Shown here: positions 35,085 through 47,059 of the stretch, in pieces | Numbering within the stretch: position 1 is the stretch's first letter | How the letters are laid out: each line of letters begins with the position of its first letter | NCBI GenBank assembly: GCA_025267735.1 | Contig: CM046299.1 | Coordinates: 12,360,232-12,424,231 of the forward strand | From: Mactra quadrangularis | Taxonomy: Eukaryota > Mollusca > Bivalvia > Venerida > Mactridae | Length of the DNA: 64,000 bases | Reading direction: 5' to 3' | Position numbers and translations under genes: made by a program | The notes under the pieces: generated by a model | What the model was told of the DNA's origin: nothing | What the model saw: only the letters and a program-made list of their open reading frames with translations | Database searches by the model: none

Positions 35085-35486
35085 GGGTTTTTATTCATTT
35101 TTGACTGAAGTAATTACTTCTTAAGTGTCTATGTCTATACCGAGCAGGTTTGTTTGCTTATTGTCGTGTATGGGAGTAACACAATGTTTGGGAAAATAGT
35201 CACCAGTCTGTGCTAAAGTGCATTATCATGGTTTAATATGGGTGGGCATTGGCTTTTCGTAAGAAGGAAATGATAATCAATTGAGTTTTAGCCTCTTTAT
35301 CCATTTTAAAGTGAGTTTAAATGCTCAGTTTTGCACCTTTGGCACGCGACAGTTCAAAATTATTCCACCCACCCAATTACCGCTCACCAATTGCTAAACT
35401 AGATCTATTTTTACCAGAATAGTTCTCTGGGGTTTTCAGTTTATGTTTCAGTTTTACATTTTATTGAAACAAGAAGAGTCGTAAGG

Positions 35487-35612
35487 ATGGAAAGTGATAG
35501 CCTTGTCATGATTGAAGGTAGTCCAACTAATTGCTTCACATATTCGTATGTGAACGGAAGGAGGTTGTTCAAAAGTATGGAATCAGAATTACTCGGGACA
35601 CATGGCGAACAG
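35487..35612 (+). CDS. First coding exon of an unrecognised multi-exon gene
   Basis: An ATG at 35487 opens 42 codons that run without a stop into a good splice donor, CAG|GTATGT at 35613. The peptide starts MESDSLVMIEGSPTNC and includes YSYVNGRRLFKS and ends in GTHGEQ. Its codon use is balanced and unlike the AT-rich surroundings. It ends in phase 0, compatible with the candidate exons at 37072 and 44782. I do not recognise the protein family. It has no signal peptide or membrane segment. Because the exon is split by an intron, it does not appear as a long open frame. Confidence 0.55.
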
Positions 35613-37071
35613 GTATGTAAATGTATGTCGTCGTAGATGTTTATTTTCGCTAGCTAAATGGTCATAATATCTAAACTTTATGAATAATGCATTGTGTGTA
35701 TTTATTGACATATATTTACAAATCAAAGTTGGATGTATCTGAACAGTTTTAGAAATTTTACACTGTCTTATCCGTGACAATATCGTCACGGTCGTTACGG
35801 GTTTTAGTATGATTAATTAACCATTACTTCCGGTAAAGAAGCGGGTAAGTTTTGAAAATGAGGTGACTTTGTGAATTTGATTAACTGCATTATTAAGCGC
35901 GTAACAAATAACTGTTTTATGTCAATCAATCACGTATTGAAACTGCCTCAAATTTAGATAAAAACTTCAGATAGACAATTCCGCTTTGTTGCTGCATGTA
36001 GGAAAATGAAGTTTTTAGCTGGAAGAATTTTCGTTGTTAATCAATGTTAATCGCATAAAACCGGCTCTGACATAGATAAAAAAGTTCTTGGCAACCGCGA
36101 CTTTTACATTTCAGACATTTATGCTTCACAAAATGATGGCTAAAAATAAAATCGCTGCGCTTAGCAAGTGAATTTCACTCCCCTGTACTAACATGTATGG
36201 TGTGAAGCAAATCCAGTGAAATACTGATTAATGTTATTTATAAGTTACTTCCCCTTGACTGAGAAATTCCCTGCAAAACGTGGTATTATGGTTTAACATA
36301 CTTCATCTTTTATTATTCAAGTTTTGTTCAAAATGTTATCATTGTTATGACAGATTGGTTAAACTAAATTTTAGTTCATATTAGAGCATGCTTTGACTGA
36401 TAGTAATTTGTTTTAGAATGGCCCAGCTGCATGTAAATACTGAAGATTTAATGGTATAACAGTATGATCCATAATATTTATATATTATGTTAGTTTACAT
36501 TTATATATAGAGGATATTCGTCAACTTTGATGTAAGATCGATTTTTATTTCACGGAGTGAGCTCAGAAAACATATTTTCATGAGTTGCATAGCCACAAGT
36601 GAAAATGTCATTTTCTGAGTTCACGAGTTGAAATAAAAAAGATCTTACACCAAAGTTGACAAATATTCTGTTTCTTTCATGCTTAATTTTGCGTTTAATT
36701 AGATGTATTTTACACAAATTATAATGTGACGTCATTTCTTCTCCAAGATGACGTCATTTATCCTCTAAAATGACGTCACTGACGATGAGAATATAAGGTT
36801 ATATTTTCACTACAATGAAAATATAAAATTTATATTTTCATAATTTATTTTCATCAAATAATGTGACGCTTCACCGTAACGCATGAAAGAAAAACTGCTC
36901 TTCATTCATCATTTAATGTAATTTATTAGATTTCACCTTTTATTATAGCATTCATAATGCTATAATATTTCCCTCAAAATTGAACTGTTCTAAATATTGA
37001 TAATGCTATTTGAAAAATTCAAATTGACTGAAAATTTCAAGTGAAGAATTATTTCCTTATTTTTATTTCAG
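35613..37071 (+). other. Candidate intron 1 with a foldback repeat
   Basis: Between exon 1 and the putative microexon. It contains a foldback element at about 36505-36665 and a second inverted pair (TTTCTTTCATGC / GCATGAAAGAAA) spanning 36663-36893. No other coding signal was chosen. Confidence 0.4.
36505..36893. mobile_element. Foldback element(s)
   Basis: GATATTCGTCAACTTTGATG with ATTTTTATTT pairs with the complement AAATAAAAAAGATCTTACACC and GTTGACAAATATTC across about 60 bases. A second terminal pair, TTTCTTTCATGC and GCATGAAAGAAA, closes the right half. The loop repeats ATGACGTCATTT-type CRE-like palindromes. Confidence 0.65.
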
Positions 37072-37083
37072 TCTGGAGGCTCT
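37072..37083 (+). CDS. Possible 12-nt microexon
   Basis: A very strong acceptor (TTATTTTTATTTCAG) is followed by TCTGGAGGCTCT and a consensus donor GTAAGA. It would insert Ser-Gly-Gly-Ser in frame between exon 1 and the exon at 44782. Microexons of this size are known in animals, but a chance match is possible. Confidence 0.3.
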
Positions 37084-37457
37084 GTAAGATACATAGAAGT
37101 GATTATAATGATAAATAGTACATAGGTAATACATCACCCATGAGCATTTTATGTGAAGCTAGATCCAGGCTTATCTCACTGATCAATTTTTTATTTTTTA
37201 AACTAAACCCACCCACTCAGTCGGTAACCATCTGACTACGAATCCAGTTGTTTGTTCATGAATATTTTCTACTACCATTTAGTACTGTACATATCAAGAA
37301 TTGTAGTTGTCGGCCATTGGTGAAATACTAGTAAGAACTTAGTCCAAAGAGCCAGGCCTGTACAGAGGTGGTGAGTAGGAGAACTAAAGGCAGTAATATG
37401 ACAATAAAGCAGTGTATAGCTCCAGCCTCCATGGTATACCATCATATAATAAACAAA

Positions 37458-37584
37458 CAGTCTACAAAATTAGTGGGAGCCTGGTTTGGGGGGGGGGCAA
37501 CCATATTCTGCAAATAAGATATAGTGCTTGCTCTTGAAATTATCTGTTGGGTCATCGTCTTTCATATCCTAATTTTGTAGACTG
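37458..37584. mobile_element. 127-bp MITE with 17-bp perfect TIRs
   Basis: CAGTCTACAAAATTAG at the left end and its exact complement at the right. The inside has a GGGGGGGGGG run. A longer relative with the same TIR motif is at 43742-43907. Confidence 0.75.
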
Positions 37585-37756
37585 TATAAATATATTATGT
37601 AACACACAATGCTGTCTTATTTTAGTTGTTTTGTTAGTCTGACTGTTCAAAAACCTTATGAGAATCTCTGACTTGGCCCTAAAACTCTTGCAGCTTGTAG
37701 TTCAGGAGTCGGCAATTGGTATGTCATTGCATATTATGAGGAAAATAATTTGAGTC

Positions 37757-38095
37757 AATAAAAAGTTTGGAACACATCTAGTTTAGCGGACCCCGGAAGT
37801 AAATATAAATATGCATGTGCAGCGTGCTGTTTCTATGAGCAGACGCGCGAAGGTAAATGCCGCTAATTTACTGTTATTATGGGGGCTGCCGCCCCCACAC
37901 CCCCGCTGATATTAAAAATGTATAACAAAAAAGCATTTTAAAATATTTATTAAAAATAATTAATTTAAAGAATGAATAAAAACCCGTATCGGTAAAAACA
38001 AAATGGTGTCCAAAATTTGTAAACAACGCAATGTCAGAGCATGTGCAATAGCAGGATCCGCTAAACTAGATTCTATCCAAAAGTTCGCATTAACA
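37757..38095. mobile_element. About 340-bp TIR element
   Basis: ATCTAGTTTAGCGGACCCCG near the left end pairs with GGATCCGCTAAACTAGAT near the right, with weaker pairing outside. The middle holds GGGGGCTGCCGCCCCCAC, a GC-rich hairpin. Confidence 0.65.
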
Positions 38096-38848
38096 TGACA
38101 TTCAAAGGAAACCTTTCAAATTTACTGTGACTGGAGCATTAAGTAAGTTTGATATTTCTGGTTTTAAGCTGTATTAGATGCTGTTAGAATAATATGCACT
38201 TTTTTTTTAATTCTTGTTTCTATAATCTTGATTTTCTTGTTTTGAAATTCTGACTTTAATAAGATTTGAGTCCTTATACTCTGTTCTTAAATTTTAAGCT
38301 TCACTATTTTCATTTTATTTTTGTGTTTGTTTTATGTGTTTTTTTTTCATTTCAGCTGTGAAGATAAATGGCTGATATTGCTTTAAAATCTGGTATTTTT
38401 TGTGTTGTATTTGTTTGACAGCAAGTCCATGTTGTGTATAGTTTGAATACTGTCAGCTGTCGAGTAGTGTTGTTAAAATACAAGTAAGTGTCATTTTCAA
38501 CAGGATTCTGTTTAATCATTTTAAGATTGATCACCCTACTATGTATTTATAAACATGATTTTGAATCAACAATTTGTGTGTACTGGTTTGTTGCCTGTTT
38601 TCCAAGCAGAATCAACATTGCAAAAATGTATGCTTGACTTATGTTGCAATTTTGTTGCATTGTAATATTTGTAGCCCTTTTATACTTCAAAATTTTTTAG
38701 TGCGCTGATTTTAACATTTAATTCAATGAGAGTATCCACATTAGATATAACTCATCTCAGTGGGACTGCCTATTACCAATTGATTTTGTTAACACAAGTA
38801 TTCCAAATAATCTAGCATGTTGTCTGTGGACCACTCTTGTTGGTTCTA

Positions 38849-39226
38849 CAGGGCTGTTTCAGGGGGTTTTGGGAAAAAGGCCCCTGCCCAAATCGGGAAT
38901 TTTCAACACGGTAAATAGTCTGATTTAGGAAAAAATATTGACAAATGAACCCAATTTGGAAATTTCATCATTAATGTTTCTGCATTAAATCTTTATATGC
39001 CTTGCTTTGGTGTCTCTGAAAGTGTTGCAGTACTCTTAAAGAGTTTGTTCTGACAGTTCAGTGAGGCTTTCACTGCAAATTCTCATGTATTTATTCAAAT
39101 CATGTTCAAAGGGAATTATGTAACAAGATTGGGAATTTTTTTCTTGAAATTGGAAAAAATGGTAATTTTTTGGCATTGGGAATGGGGCCCATATTCGGCC
39201 CTGTGAGATAGGCTAAAAAAGCCCTG
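38849..39226 (-). mobile_element. 378-bp hAT-like MITE
   Basis: TIRs CAGGGCT(G/T)TTT(C/T)AG; flanks TTCTA and CTCTA suggest a 5-bp target duplication. It is an internally deleted, inverted relative of 40562-42105: both share the ends and the AGAATTTGCA...TTTCCCAAAACCCCCTG part. Confidence 0.8.
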
Positions 39227-39589
39227 CTCTAGGATTTTGCACCATTTATCAACATTGTTTATCAACATAATGTACAACTGTCTCACCTATCCCACTTTCC
39301 TGGTTACTTCCTTACAAAATCTTGCCTACCATGTGCAAGTAGCTGACTATTTAATCTATGAAGAAATTTGATATTTAAACAAATTTTCAAAGAAGGTTAT
39401 AACCTGTTACAGTCTGTAAGCATACGAAGAGCTCTAGATCATTCGCTTTATCATTGTGCCATGGCTGCAGCTTAAAAACAACATATGATTTAATATAAAC
39501 AAATACTAATTGCTTTACAATTATAAACAATATAACATTTTTTTGTTTTGACAAGACAGTAAGGTCTTTCTCTCTATATGATAGAGCTG

Positions 39590-39925
39590 GTGTTGTTGTT
39601 GATTGGATATGTCTGTTTCATAGACAGTCTGAGAAACTATCCTTACAGCCAGAGTGAATTACAATTTGATCACACTTTATGAACCGACCTAAATACATTA
39701 TTTTAATTGACCTAGATGTGTAATTTTTGTAGTAACTGTAAAATGTTTTCATAAATATAATAATAGCAAGCTTGTCGGATGTAAAATTATCAAGTTCTAG
39801 ATCGGGTTTATAATCAGATTGGGGTTTGTTTGACAATCGAGCAAGACTTTTCAGTACTGTCACTACTGTGACACCAGAGTTATGGCCCTTGAATTGAAGC
39901 CTTGACATTCTTGTGCTAAAATAAT
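39590..39925 (-). repeat. Old interspersed repeat or coding remnant
   Basis: On the minus strand a 96-codon open frame (39618-39908) begins near CAAGGGCCATAACTCTGGTG, a phrase I associate with common bivalve non-coding repeats (from memory, unverified). No domain was recognised. Treated as repeat, not gene. Confidence 0.4.
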
Positions 39926-40373
39926 GTCTAGAAATAGATAATTGCTGAAATAGACTGATAAGTAAAGGTAATACATTTAATTTTTGGTGTCAGCTGTTAC
40001 AGAATGGTCCTAATTTAGTTGTAGCTGTAGAGCAGATTGGTTCTAATTTGAGTCTTAGGTGGTGGTTTTGTCACTAATTGTTTTCAACCAGAAACTAATC
40101 TGTTATATTGTTAGTACATTGTCCTTAGTATTTGCCTTGAAGATAGTAACAAACTTGTCTGGAACACAAAACAGACAAACATAAAAGATACTGTAGAAAT
40201 AGGGTGATGAATAATTTCTGGTCCAGTAATTGAAATGACATACCATATTTTTTCTATGTAATGCTCCTTTTCTAATAAACGCCCCTCCCTCATTAAAAAA
40301 AGAACGACTTAGGATTTGATATTTCATGCAGTACTCTTTATACCCCCCACACTTTTTAACAAAAAAAAGGTAC

Positions 40374-40561
40374 AGCCCCAGCTAGCTAACTTGGTAGTGC
40401 ACAAATCTACTGATCATTGAGTTCTAGGTTTGATGCTTGGGCAAGGCATATTTTTGGAACTTGGTCATGAAATATTTTCTTCCGCCATTCTCCCTCCTAC
40501 TACTGATTGTATATCATGTCAGCTTAGTAGGTGGTTAGCAATTCTAGGAATGGTAAGTAGG
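40374..40561 (+). mobile_element. SINE family F3, 5' part, split by a transposon
   Basis: Head CTAGCTAACTTGGTAGTGCA with a degraded B-box (TTCTAGGTTTGATGC), then ACTTGGTCATGAAATATTTT and CGCCATTCTCCCTCCTAC. The 3' end of the same SINE (GTAGGTTGACTG... to ACAAAGTGTTGCTGAGGCAT) resumes at 42106-42165, after the insertion. Confidence 0.8.
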
Positions 40562-42105
40562 CAGGGCTTTTTCAGCCTATCTCACGGGGCCGATATTCGG
40601 CCCCGTTCCCAATGCCAAATAACGACCATTTTTCCCAATTTCAAGAAAAAAATTCCCAATCTCGTTGAATAATTCCCCTTTGAATAAGATGCCTTTGGAC
40701 TTAACAAAAGAAATCACGAGATATCAACTTTCGCGGATCGTTTGTTTACTTTTGATCGGTGACCCGTGAAATCCGCTGTCCGTGAAAATCATAAGTGAAA
40801 TTTATCAAGCTCCCCGCAGCGGTTATCTCCCTTTATCAAATCAATAACAAGTAGCAAAGCGTGACGTAAGCACTGTGAGGAGTTTGGAAATTTATTCGCC
40901 GCACTGCGGGTTATTCAACGTAAAATAACAGTTAAAACTAACAATTTTGTCATCAATTTACCTTTTAATAGCCTTTATTAAGTTGATAACGCACAAACTT
41001 ATGTTCTATTGTTTGAAACGAAATCACACGAACCATTACCATGTATTGTCATATATTTTCGCGACCACCGCAAGATCGCAAATTCGTTTGAAACATTTTT
41101 TATCCGCGTTTGTTATAAAATAAATATTTGTTTATATTTTTCATCTTGATTAAACGATAGTTGCCTCAGGGAGCGACACAAACAAAAATTTGATTCCGTT
41201 TTCGTGCGTGTGCTCTCAAAATAAACCCTAAATTAATAACACTGATTTTCTTCTTTGTCAACAACATCTTAACTGGTTTAGTTTTAAGAATTTTCGTCTG
41301 ACATATCTGCTTGTGTTTTAAAACAAACAGTTACAAAATTATTTGATTTAACACCAATACACCTTGGCAGAACCCATTGTGAAGTGTAGTTCAATACTGT
41401 AACTTTCATTGGTTACCAACTTACAAGGGATGCACAAAAATGTTTTTGATAATTCAAGGTCTCAGACATATTTCATTATGTTTGAAAATAAAAATAACTT
41501 ATCATTTTTTCCATATTATTTTACTTGTAAAGAGAGCATGGAATTTAAGTAATAAGGAAGTAATAAAGTACAATCAAAATAAGAATCATAAAATAATGGA
41601 TACATGAGAATTTGCAATGAATACTTTACTGAATTGTCAGAACAAACTCTTGAATGGCACTGCAACACCTTCAGAGACACCAAAGCAAATTTTTATGCAT
41701 ACTGTATAAAGATTTATTGCAGAAAAATTAAATTATGAAAATTCCAAATTGGTTTGATTTGTCGATATTTTTTCCCAAATCTGACTATTTACCGCGTTAA
41801 AAATTCCCAATTTGGGCAGGGGCCTTTTTCCCAAAACCCCCTGAAAAAGCCCTGATGAGAATTTGCAATGAATACTTTACTGAATTGTCAGAACAAACTC
41901 TTGAATGGCACTGCAACACCTTCAGAGACACCAAAGCAAATTTTTATGCATACTGTATAAAGATTTATTGCAGAAAAATTAAATTATGAAAATTCCAAAT
42001 TGGTTTGATTTGTCGATATTTTTTCCCAAATCTGACTATTTACCGCGTTAAAAATTCCCAATTTGGGCAGGGGCCTTTTTCCCAAAACCCCCTGAAAAAG
42101 CCCTG
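40562..42105 (+). mobile_element. 1544-bp hAT-like element inside a SINE
   Basis: Perfect 14-bp TIRs, CAGGGCTTTTTCAG and its complement. The 5-bp target duplication GTAGG (40557-40561 and 42106-42110) is exact and matches the uninterrupted site in the sister SINE at 48176. A 5-bp duplication with CAGGG-type ends suits the hAT5-like group. The central 910 bp (40691-41603) is absent from the short relative. No transposase ORF was seen. The 3' 251 bp is duplicated. Confidence 0.85.
41604..42105 (+). repeat. Exact 251-bp tandem duplication at the element's 3' end
   Basis: 41604-41854 and 41855-42105 appear identical base for base, and each ends with the TIR CTGAAAAAGCCCTG. Either a very recent duplication, an end-to-end transposition product, or an assembly artefact. 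Confidence 0.9.
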
Positions 42106-42165
42106 GTAGGTTGACTGATCACTGTAATATGACCTATACAAAGTGTTGCTGAGGCATTATTACCC

Positions 42166-43741
42166 CCTAAAAAAAAGAAGAAAATGTAATGTCCCAGAGG
42201 TATTTAATGGAAAATATATGGTATGAGTCAAATTGTTGGTTAGGGAACCAAGCGAAGAGAGAGAAGGGAGAACAAGTATTTGTGGAGTGGTAATTAAGTA
42301 ATTTAATACAGAATCAATCACAGTGTTTAGTGGTGTAAGGTTTGTCAAGAAAAACATGTTTCTTCTCTTTTGCAAAATTAAAACTGAAAACTTTGGTGTT
42401 AATTATATTTAAATGAACCATTTAAAGAATTTGTTCGTACATATTTTGGAGTGCTTGTCTCAAGTTTCTTGTCATGCTAGACATGTTTTCATGCACTAAG
42501 ATAAGTCTTAGAAGAAAGTGTAGAGTTCTTACCAATTCATTGATTTCATACCAAAATGCTGCTGTCTGGAAAATTGCCAATCTCACAGCCTCGCTCTTAA
42601 AAAACAATGTCAACCCAGGGTTTTTTTCTTCAAAATAACCCATACTTTTCTGTTTGTGAATTATATATGGCACACTATAACAAAAATCTGAAAAAAGTTT
42701 TTTTTAATTAATTAACCAGAAATTGAAATAAAATGGCATTATTTTCTTTAATCTGTGTCATTTTAACACTTAAAAATAATAGATACTTCATAAAATTATC
42801 AACTAGCCTGTCTCAATGAAATATGTAATTTTCACTACAGACCTTGTTTTCTTTATATAACAGGGGCCATTTACAGTCGCCTTCCCCTCTTGAAGTTTCT
42901 TTAAAGTCATGCAGTTTTCCCCAAATTTGGAGCTTGGATTTTTTTGTTCCCCTTGGTACAAATGAAATTGCAATATATTTCCCCAAATGTTCTATATAAA
43001 AAAGGCCCCACTCCAGTACCCAAATACTGAAATAAAGCCCTGCACTAAGTCCCTGTCTTCAGGTTAGTGGGTTAAGATGATGACTTTCTTAAACTAAAAA
43101 GTGAGTGGGAACTCTGAATATTTTGTTAAATCATGAAATTTATCATATAATAACATTGAATTACACTGTCACTCTGGAAACTAGGTTTAACATAATTAAA
43201 TTTCATAATAAAAGTCTGTAACAAATGCTAGGAAACTTACAGAACTTTGATTGAATTCTAAAATAAATTGGTACCATTCTAGAACATGATACTAACTGAT
43301 TTCACAGATTTGAACATAATCATTGTTACAATGTGAGGTTGTATAGGTTCCTATATCACACCTGTGTTTCCTAAGGGGGTGATGAAAGTTATCTATATCA
43401 TCTCTTATACTCTGGATTATACCTATTGATGAATGAAACATGGAATTGAAACTGTTATTTGATTTTCTGTGTAAGTTTTGAGACTGTTTCTGAAGATTGC
43501 TTAAAAACATACTTGTGATTGTTTCCAATATTTTGTTTTAAGTTTAACCCCAGCAAACTATTATTTAGAGTTTTTCCAATAGCACCTGCCTTTCAAACTG
43601 TTTATTTTTAGCATGATTATTATTTGAAGTTTTGAAAACATTTTTAAGATTTTTAAATGCCTGTTAATATTTTTTTCTTAATTTGGAAGATTATCAAGCT
43701 AAATTTCACAATTTTTGAAAAGCAAGGGTCGAACATGTAGC
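42166..43741. other. Intergenic or intronic stretch
   Basis: An 83-codon minus-strand open frame (42422-42673) has a protein-like look (FFKSEAVRLAIFQTAAFWYE) but no recognised domain or splice context. Other short frames are not supported. A decayed CAGGGGCC/GGCCCC repeat lies at 42860-43040. Confidence 0.4.
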
Positions 43742-43907
43742 CAGTCTATGAAATTGGAATATGAAAGAGGTTGCCCGAACTGGACATTTTAGCAGCTAGC
43801 GCTATATCTTGTTTGTAGAAATTTGGTTGCCCAATAGAAATATTTGGTTGCCCGAACTAGAAATTGGTTGTCCCAGGCAACCAGACGTCCACTAATTTCG
43901 TAGACTG
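43742..43907. mobile_element. 166-bp MITE with 6-bp target duplication
   Basis: TIR CAGTCTA(T/C)GAAATT(G/A)G at the ends; TGTAGC flanks it on both sides (43736-43741, 43908-43913). The inside repeats GGTTGCCCGAACT three times. Related by TIR to 37458-37584. A hAT-like 6-bp target is likely. Confidence 0.85.
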
Positions 43908-44781
43908 TGTAGCAAAAAATGTTCGTACCTAGTCAATGTTATTTCTTAAGACATAAATAAATGAGCCAATGCTCATAAAACTCAAGTCAAAGAATGCTCA
44001 TTTAAAGTCTCTTACTTCAAGTATTAATTTTACTTCATGTTCTAAATGGTCATGGACATGCCAATATTCACTTTAAAAATTAAGCCATAAATTCTCAAAA
44101 TTGTTAGGAAATGATGAAAATTTTGGAATGATAAATGTGTGAATATTTTTTTTCTCATAAATGGAAAATATTGAAATAAGCTTGAAATGACTAATAAAGA
44201 GAAATATGTCTCTTAAGTCAAAGATCAAAGCTAGATAATCATACTTTATTTATCTGGCTTAGCATATGCTTCATGCTATTTTAATTACAAGAAAGTTAAG
44301 AAATTGGAATCATTGATGTTTTTTCTCCCTTAATTTCTTACATAGGGTTAGAAATAATTGTTATGTAAGTATAGTTGACAAATAATTCATGTGTCTGACC
44401 ATTGGTTGACTGGTTGAGGTGATTCCTGCCAGGATTTGTACTGGTCTTCGAAAGTGCCTGAAAATTGGCCTGACCTTAAGACTACTTGTATTTAGTGGAG
44501 CCTTGAAAAATGCTGAAATTGTACTTGTATTTACAAGAAATTCTTAAATTTTGTAAAATATTCTTGAATTTGCATTTCCTTTTAAAAATGTTGAAAATCT
44601 TTAGAAATATTTTAATTGATTGTTATAATTTCATAAATAATGGGGTATGAAACTGCAAGGCAGGTACATCCAGATATGAGTACGAAAGAGCTGTTATTTT
44701 TGTGCACTGCCTAGTATGATTTAGCGATAGTATATAGTGACCATGAACAACTTGTAATTATGTTGATTTTCTTCTGTGTAG

Positions 44782-44855
44782 GGAGAAGTTGCCAGCAATT
44801 TCTTGAAGAGTAAACAAGTTCTGGTAAAAGTGAAGTGTTTAAGAAAGCTGTTTAG
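44782..44855 (+). CDS. Second main coding exon of the unrecognised gene
   Basis: Acceptor TTTTCTTCTGTGTAG, then 74 nt open only in phase 0 (GEVASNFLKSKQVLVK, then VKCLRKLF), then donor TTTAG|GTAAGTG. It continues the frame of exon 1 and leaves two bases for the next exon. The peptide is a basic amphipathic helix by appearance. The other two frames have stops, which supports this phase. The family is unknown. Confidence 0.5.
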
Positions 44856-45064
44856 GTAAGTGCCAATTGTTTGAATCCTATGAAAACAGGGTCATGGGTC
44901 ACATGATCTACAAAAATTACTAGAGGTAAACAAGCACATGCTTTTCATTGATTTCTCTTCTTTGACAAATAATTTAATGACATGTAGTCCATAAAGTATC
45001 TAATACATTTCATTCTTCTAAAATTCCCAATTGTTTCCTAGATACATGTAATTGACTTTTTGCT

Positions 45065-45330
45065 TCAAATCCTCTGCACAAAATTGAATAGACCTAATAT
45101 GGAATTCAAATTTGTGTTTTTCCGTCCGTGCACGGCCGGTACAAACAAAGTTTTCTACACATTATTGATAAATAGCACAAACTATGGATTAAATCCTATT
45201 GTTCTTTGTACACTTGTTGTCATTGTAATGGTGAAAGTTTGTTTGTACAGGAGGGGAAAACCAAAATATTTGAATTCTGGATATAGTCTATTGAACAGTA
45301 TACTTGAAAATAACTTATGCAGAGGACTTC
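45065..45330. mobile_element. Foldback element
   Basis: About 100-bp arms: TCCTCTGCACAAAATTGAAT... at the left and ...AACTTATGCAGAGGACTTC at the right, also AATTCAAAT/ATTTGAATT and TACAAACAAA/TTTGTTTGTA. The 93-codon frame through it (45060-45341) is a by-product of the palindrome. Confidence 0.75.
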
Positions 45331-45521
45331 CCAATAAATGATTACAACTCACAGGTTAACATGGGCATTTGTAGACATAGAAATGTAGTAGTTATTTCAT
45401 GTACTCCTTGAATCTTTTTCTGTTTTTTTGGCTGCTACATGAATTTGATGAAGATCACATGACTATGTACCCTGAAGAAGTGTCTTTAAAAGGTATAAAA
45501 TCCAAATTTAAAAGAAAAATG

Positions 45522-46258
45522 TATAGGTCGTTTGCGTGAAAGTTGGACCCCTAAAATCATGAATTATCTCAATAACTATCTGATGGAATTAACTCAAATT
45601 TTGTATGTGATCATAACTAGCATTTTCCTTCTCAAATCCAAAAAATCAGAATTTTTCTTTAATTACATAACAGACTTCCCATAGACATGCAATGCAAATT
45701 TAGAACCCAAAAAAAGACTTTTGTTAAATGGGTTTGTTCCATAATCAGAACAGCCACTTAACAGTAGATACAAAATGATAGCTAAATATGAGGCTCGGTT
45801 AGAAATTTTATTTGATAACAAAGTATAACAGTGTATACAAACTCAAATATCATCATCACTGTTGTCTGTATCCTCAAAATTTATACATATTCTACACATA
45901 CTATTTTAAAGACGGGCCTCTGCTTTACAATATTATATTGTAGACCCTCGAGTGTTTATTTAAGCGACAAATTTACAGTAAACGCACGGGACTTTGTATA
46001 AATACACTGGAAGTATGACAATGTTATAATCAGAACAGCTTATTTTAACTCCCGTCGGATTTTTGATAAAAAATCCAAATATTTTGCATTATACCTTATG
46101 GAAAACTTTTGTATTTATCTATTAAAAATTCTGAAAATTTAAATCCTAGAAGGAAAAATTGAACTAAGATTGTATTAAATTTTTTAGCAAAATCGCTGTT
46201 ATAGTTTAAAAGATATTTACAGCAAATAGGGGTCCAGCATTAACGCAAACGACCTATA
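45522..46258. mobile_element. 737-bp DNA transposon derivative, TATA ends
   Basis: Ends TATAGGTCGTTTGCGT and complement, continuing after a 6-base mismatch block with TGGACCCCTA on both sides, about 32 bp of TIR. TA is the likely target. No ORF. Confidence 0.85.
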
Positions 46259-47059
46259 CCAAGTTTGTGATTAAGTTGTGATTGATAGAATTATTACTGT
46301 AGCTTTCAATTGACGTAAATTTGAATTGAGTTAACTTTAGAATGGATGGCTAGTTGTTAACTTAAACATAATATAATTATATATTTTGTATTAAAAATTT
46401 TATCAATGAAAGAAAATATTTGATCTCTTCTGAACACGATCTACAAATGATCTATAATTATATTTTTAAGAGTAAATACAAAAATGTTAAGGCTTATTTT
46501 AATTCAAAGTTTGTTATCGTGAAAGAAACTACATACTTGGCATTAAATCGGCCGATTAAAAAGAGCAGTTTCTAAATAGTAGAATCACAGCACCTGTTTC
46601 TTTAGTAAAAGAGTTACAAACCTTATTTCAAAATCATTACATATTTGTGTTAACTTAGGAATCATAATTACAAGAATGCAAGTACATCGTATATTAATAA
46701 ATTGCGGTACTTAACCTTTAAAGGCCCAATTTTCAATTGGAAATATTTTGCAAGTGTGAAAGAAAACTTTATTTTATTTGTTACTTTGAAGTGTGGTGTT
46801 ATTAAATGAAATTTTATGGCTTAATATTAAATCTTGTATATAAATCTCCATGGTTAAATTATTACTGTTAAAATAACAACAAAATTCCAAAAATAACCCA
46901 AAATAACAAGATAGATACAGGATATCCTAAAATTTTCCAATGAATCTATTCTATCTTTTAAGCTAAAAAATTAGTCACTTGTGGCTACTTCTCTCTTGAA
47001 ATTAATTTTTTTTTTCTGCATACACTTGTTGAAATAAAATATTCTCTATAAATTAGGAT

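Noticed and set aside
45060..45341. 93-codon frame as a gene with cysteines and a membrane segment
   Set aside because: It lies exactly across a foldback repeat and so is explained by the palindrome.
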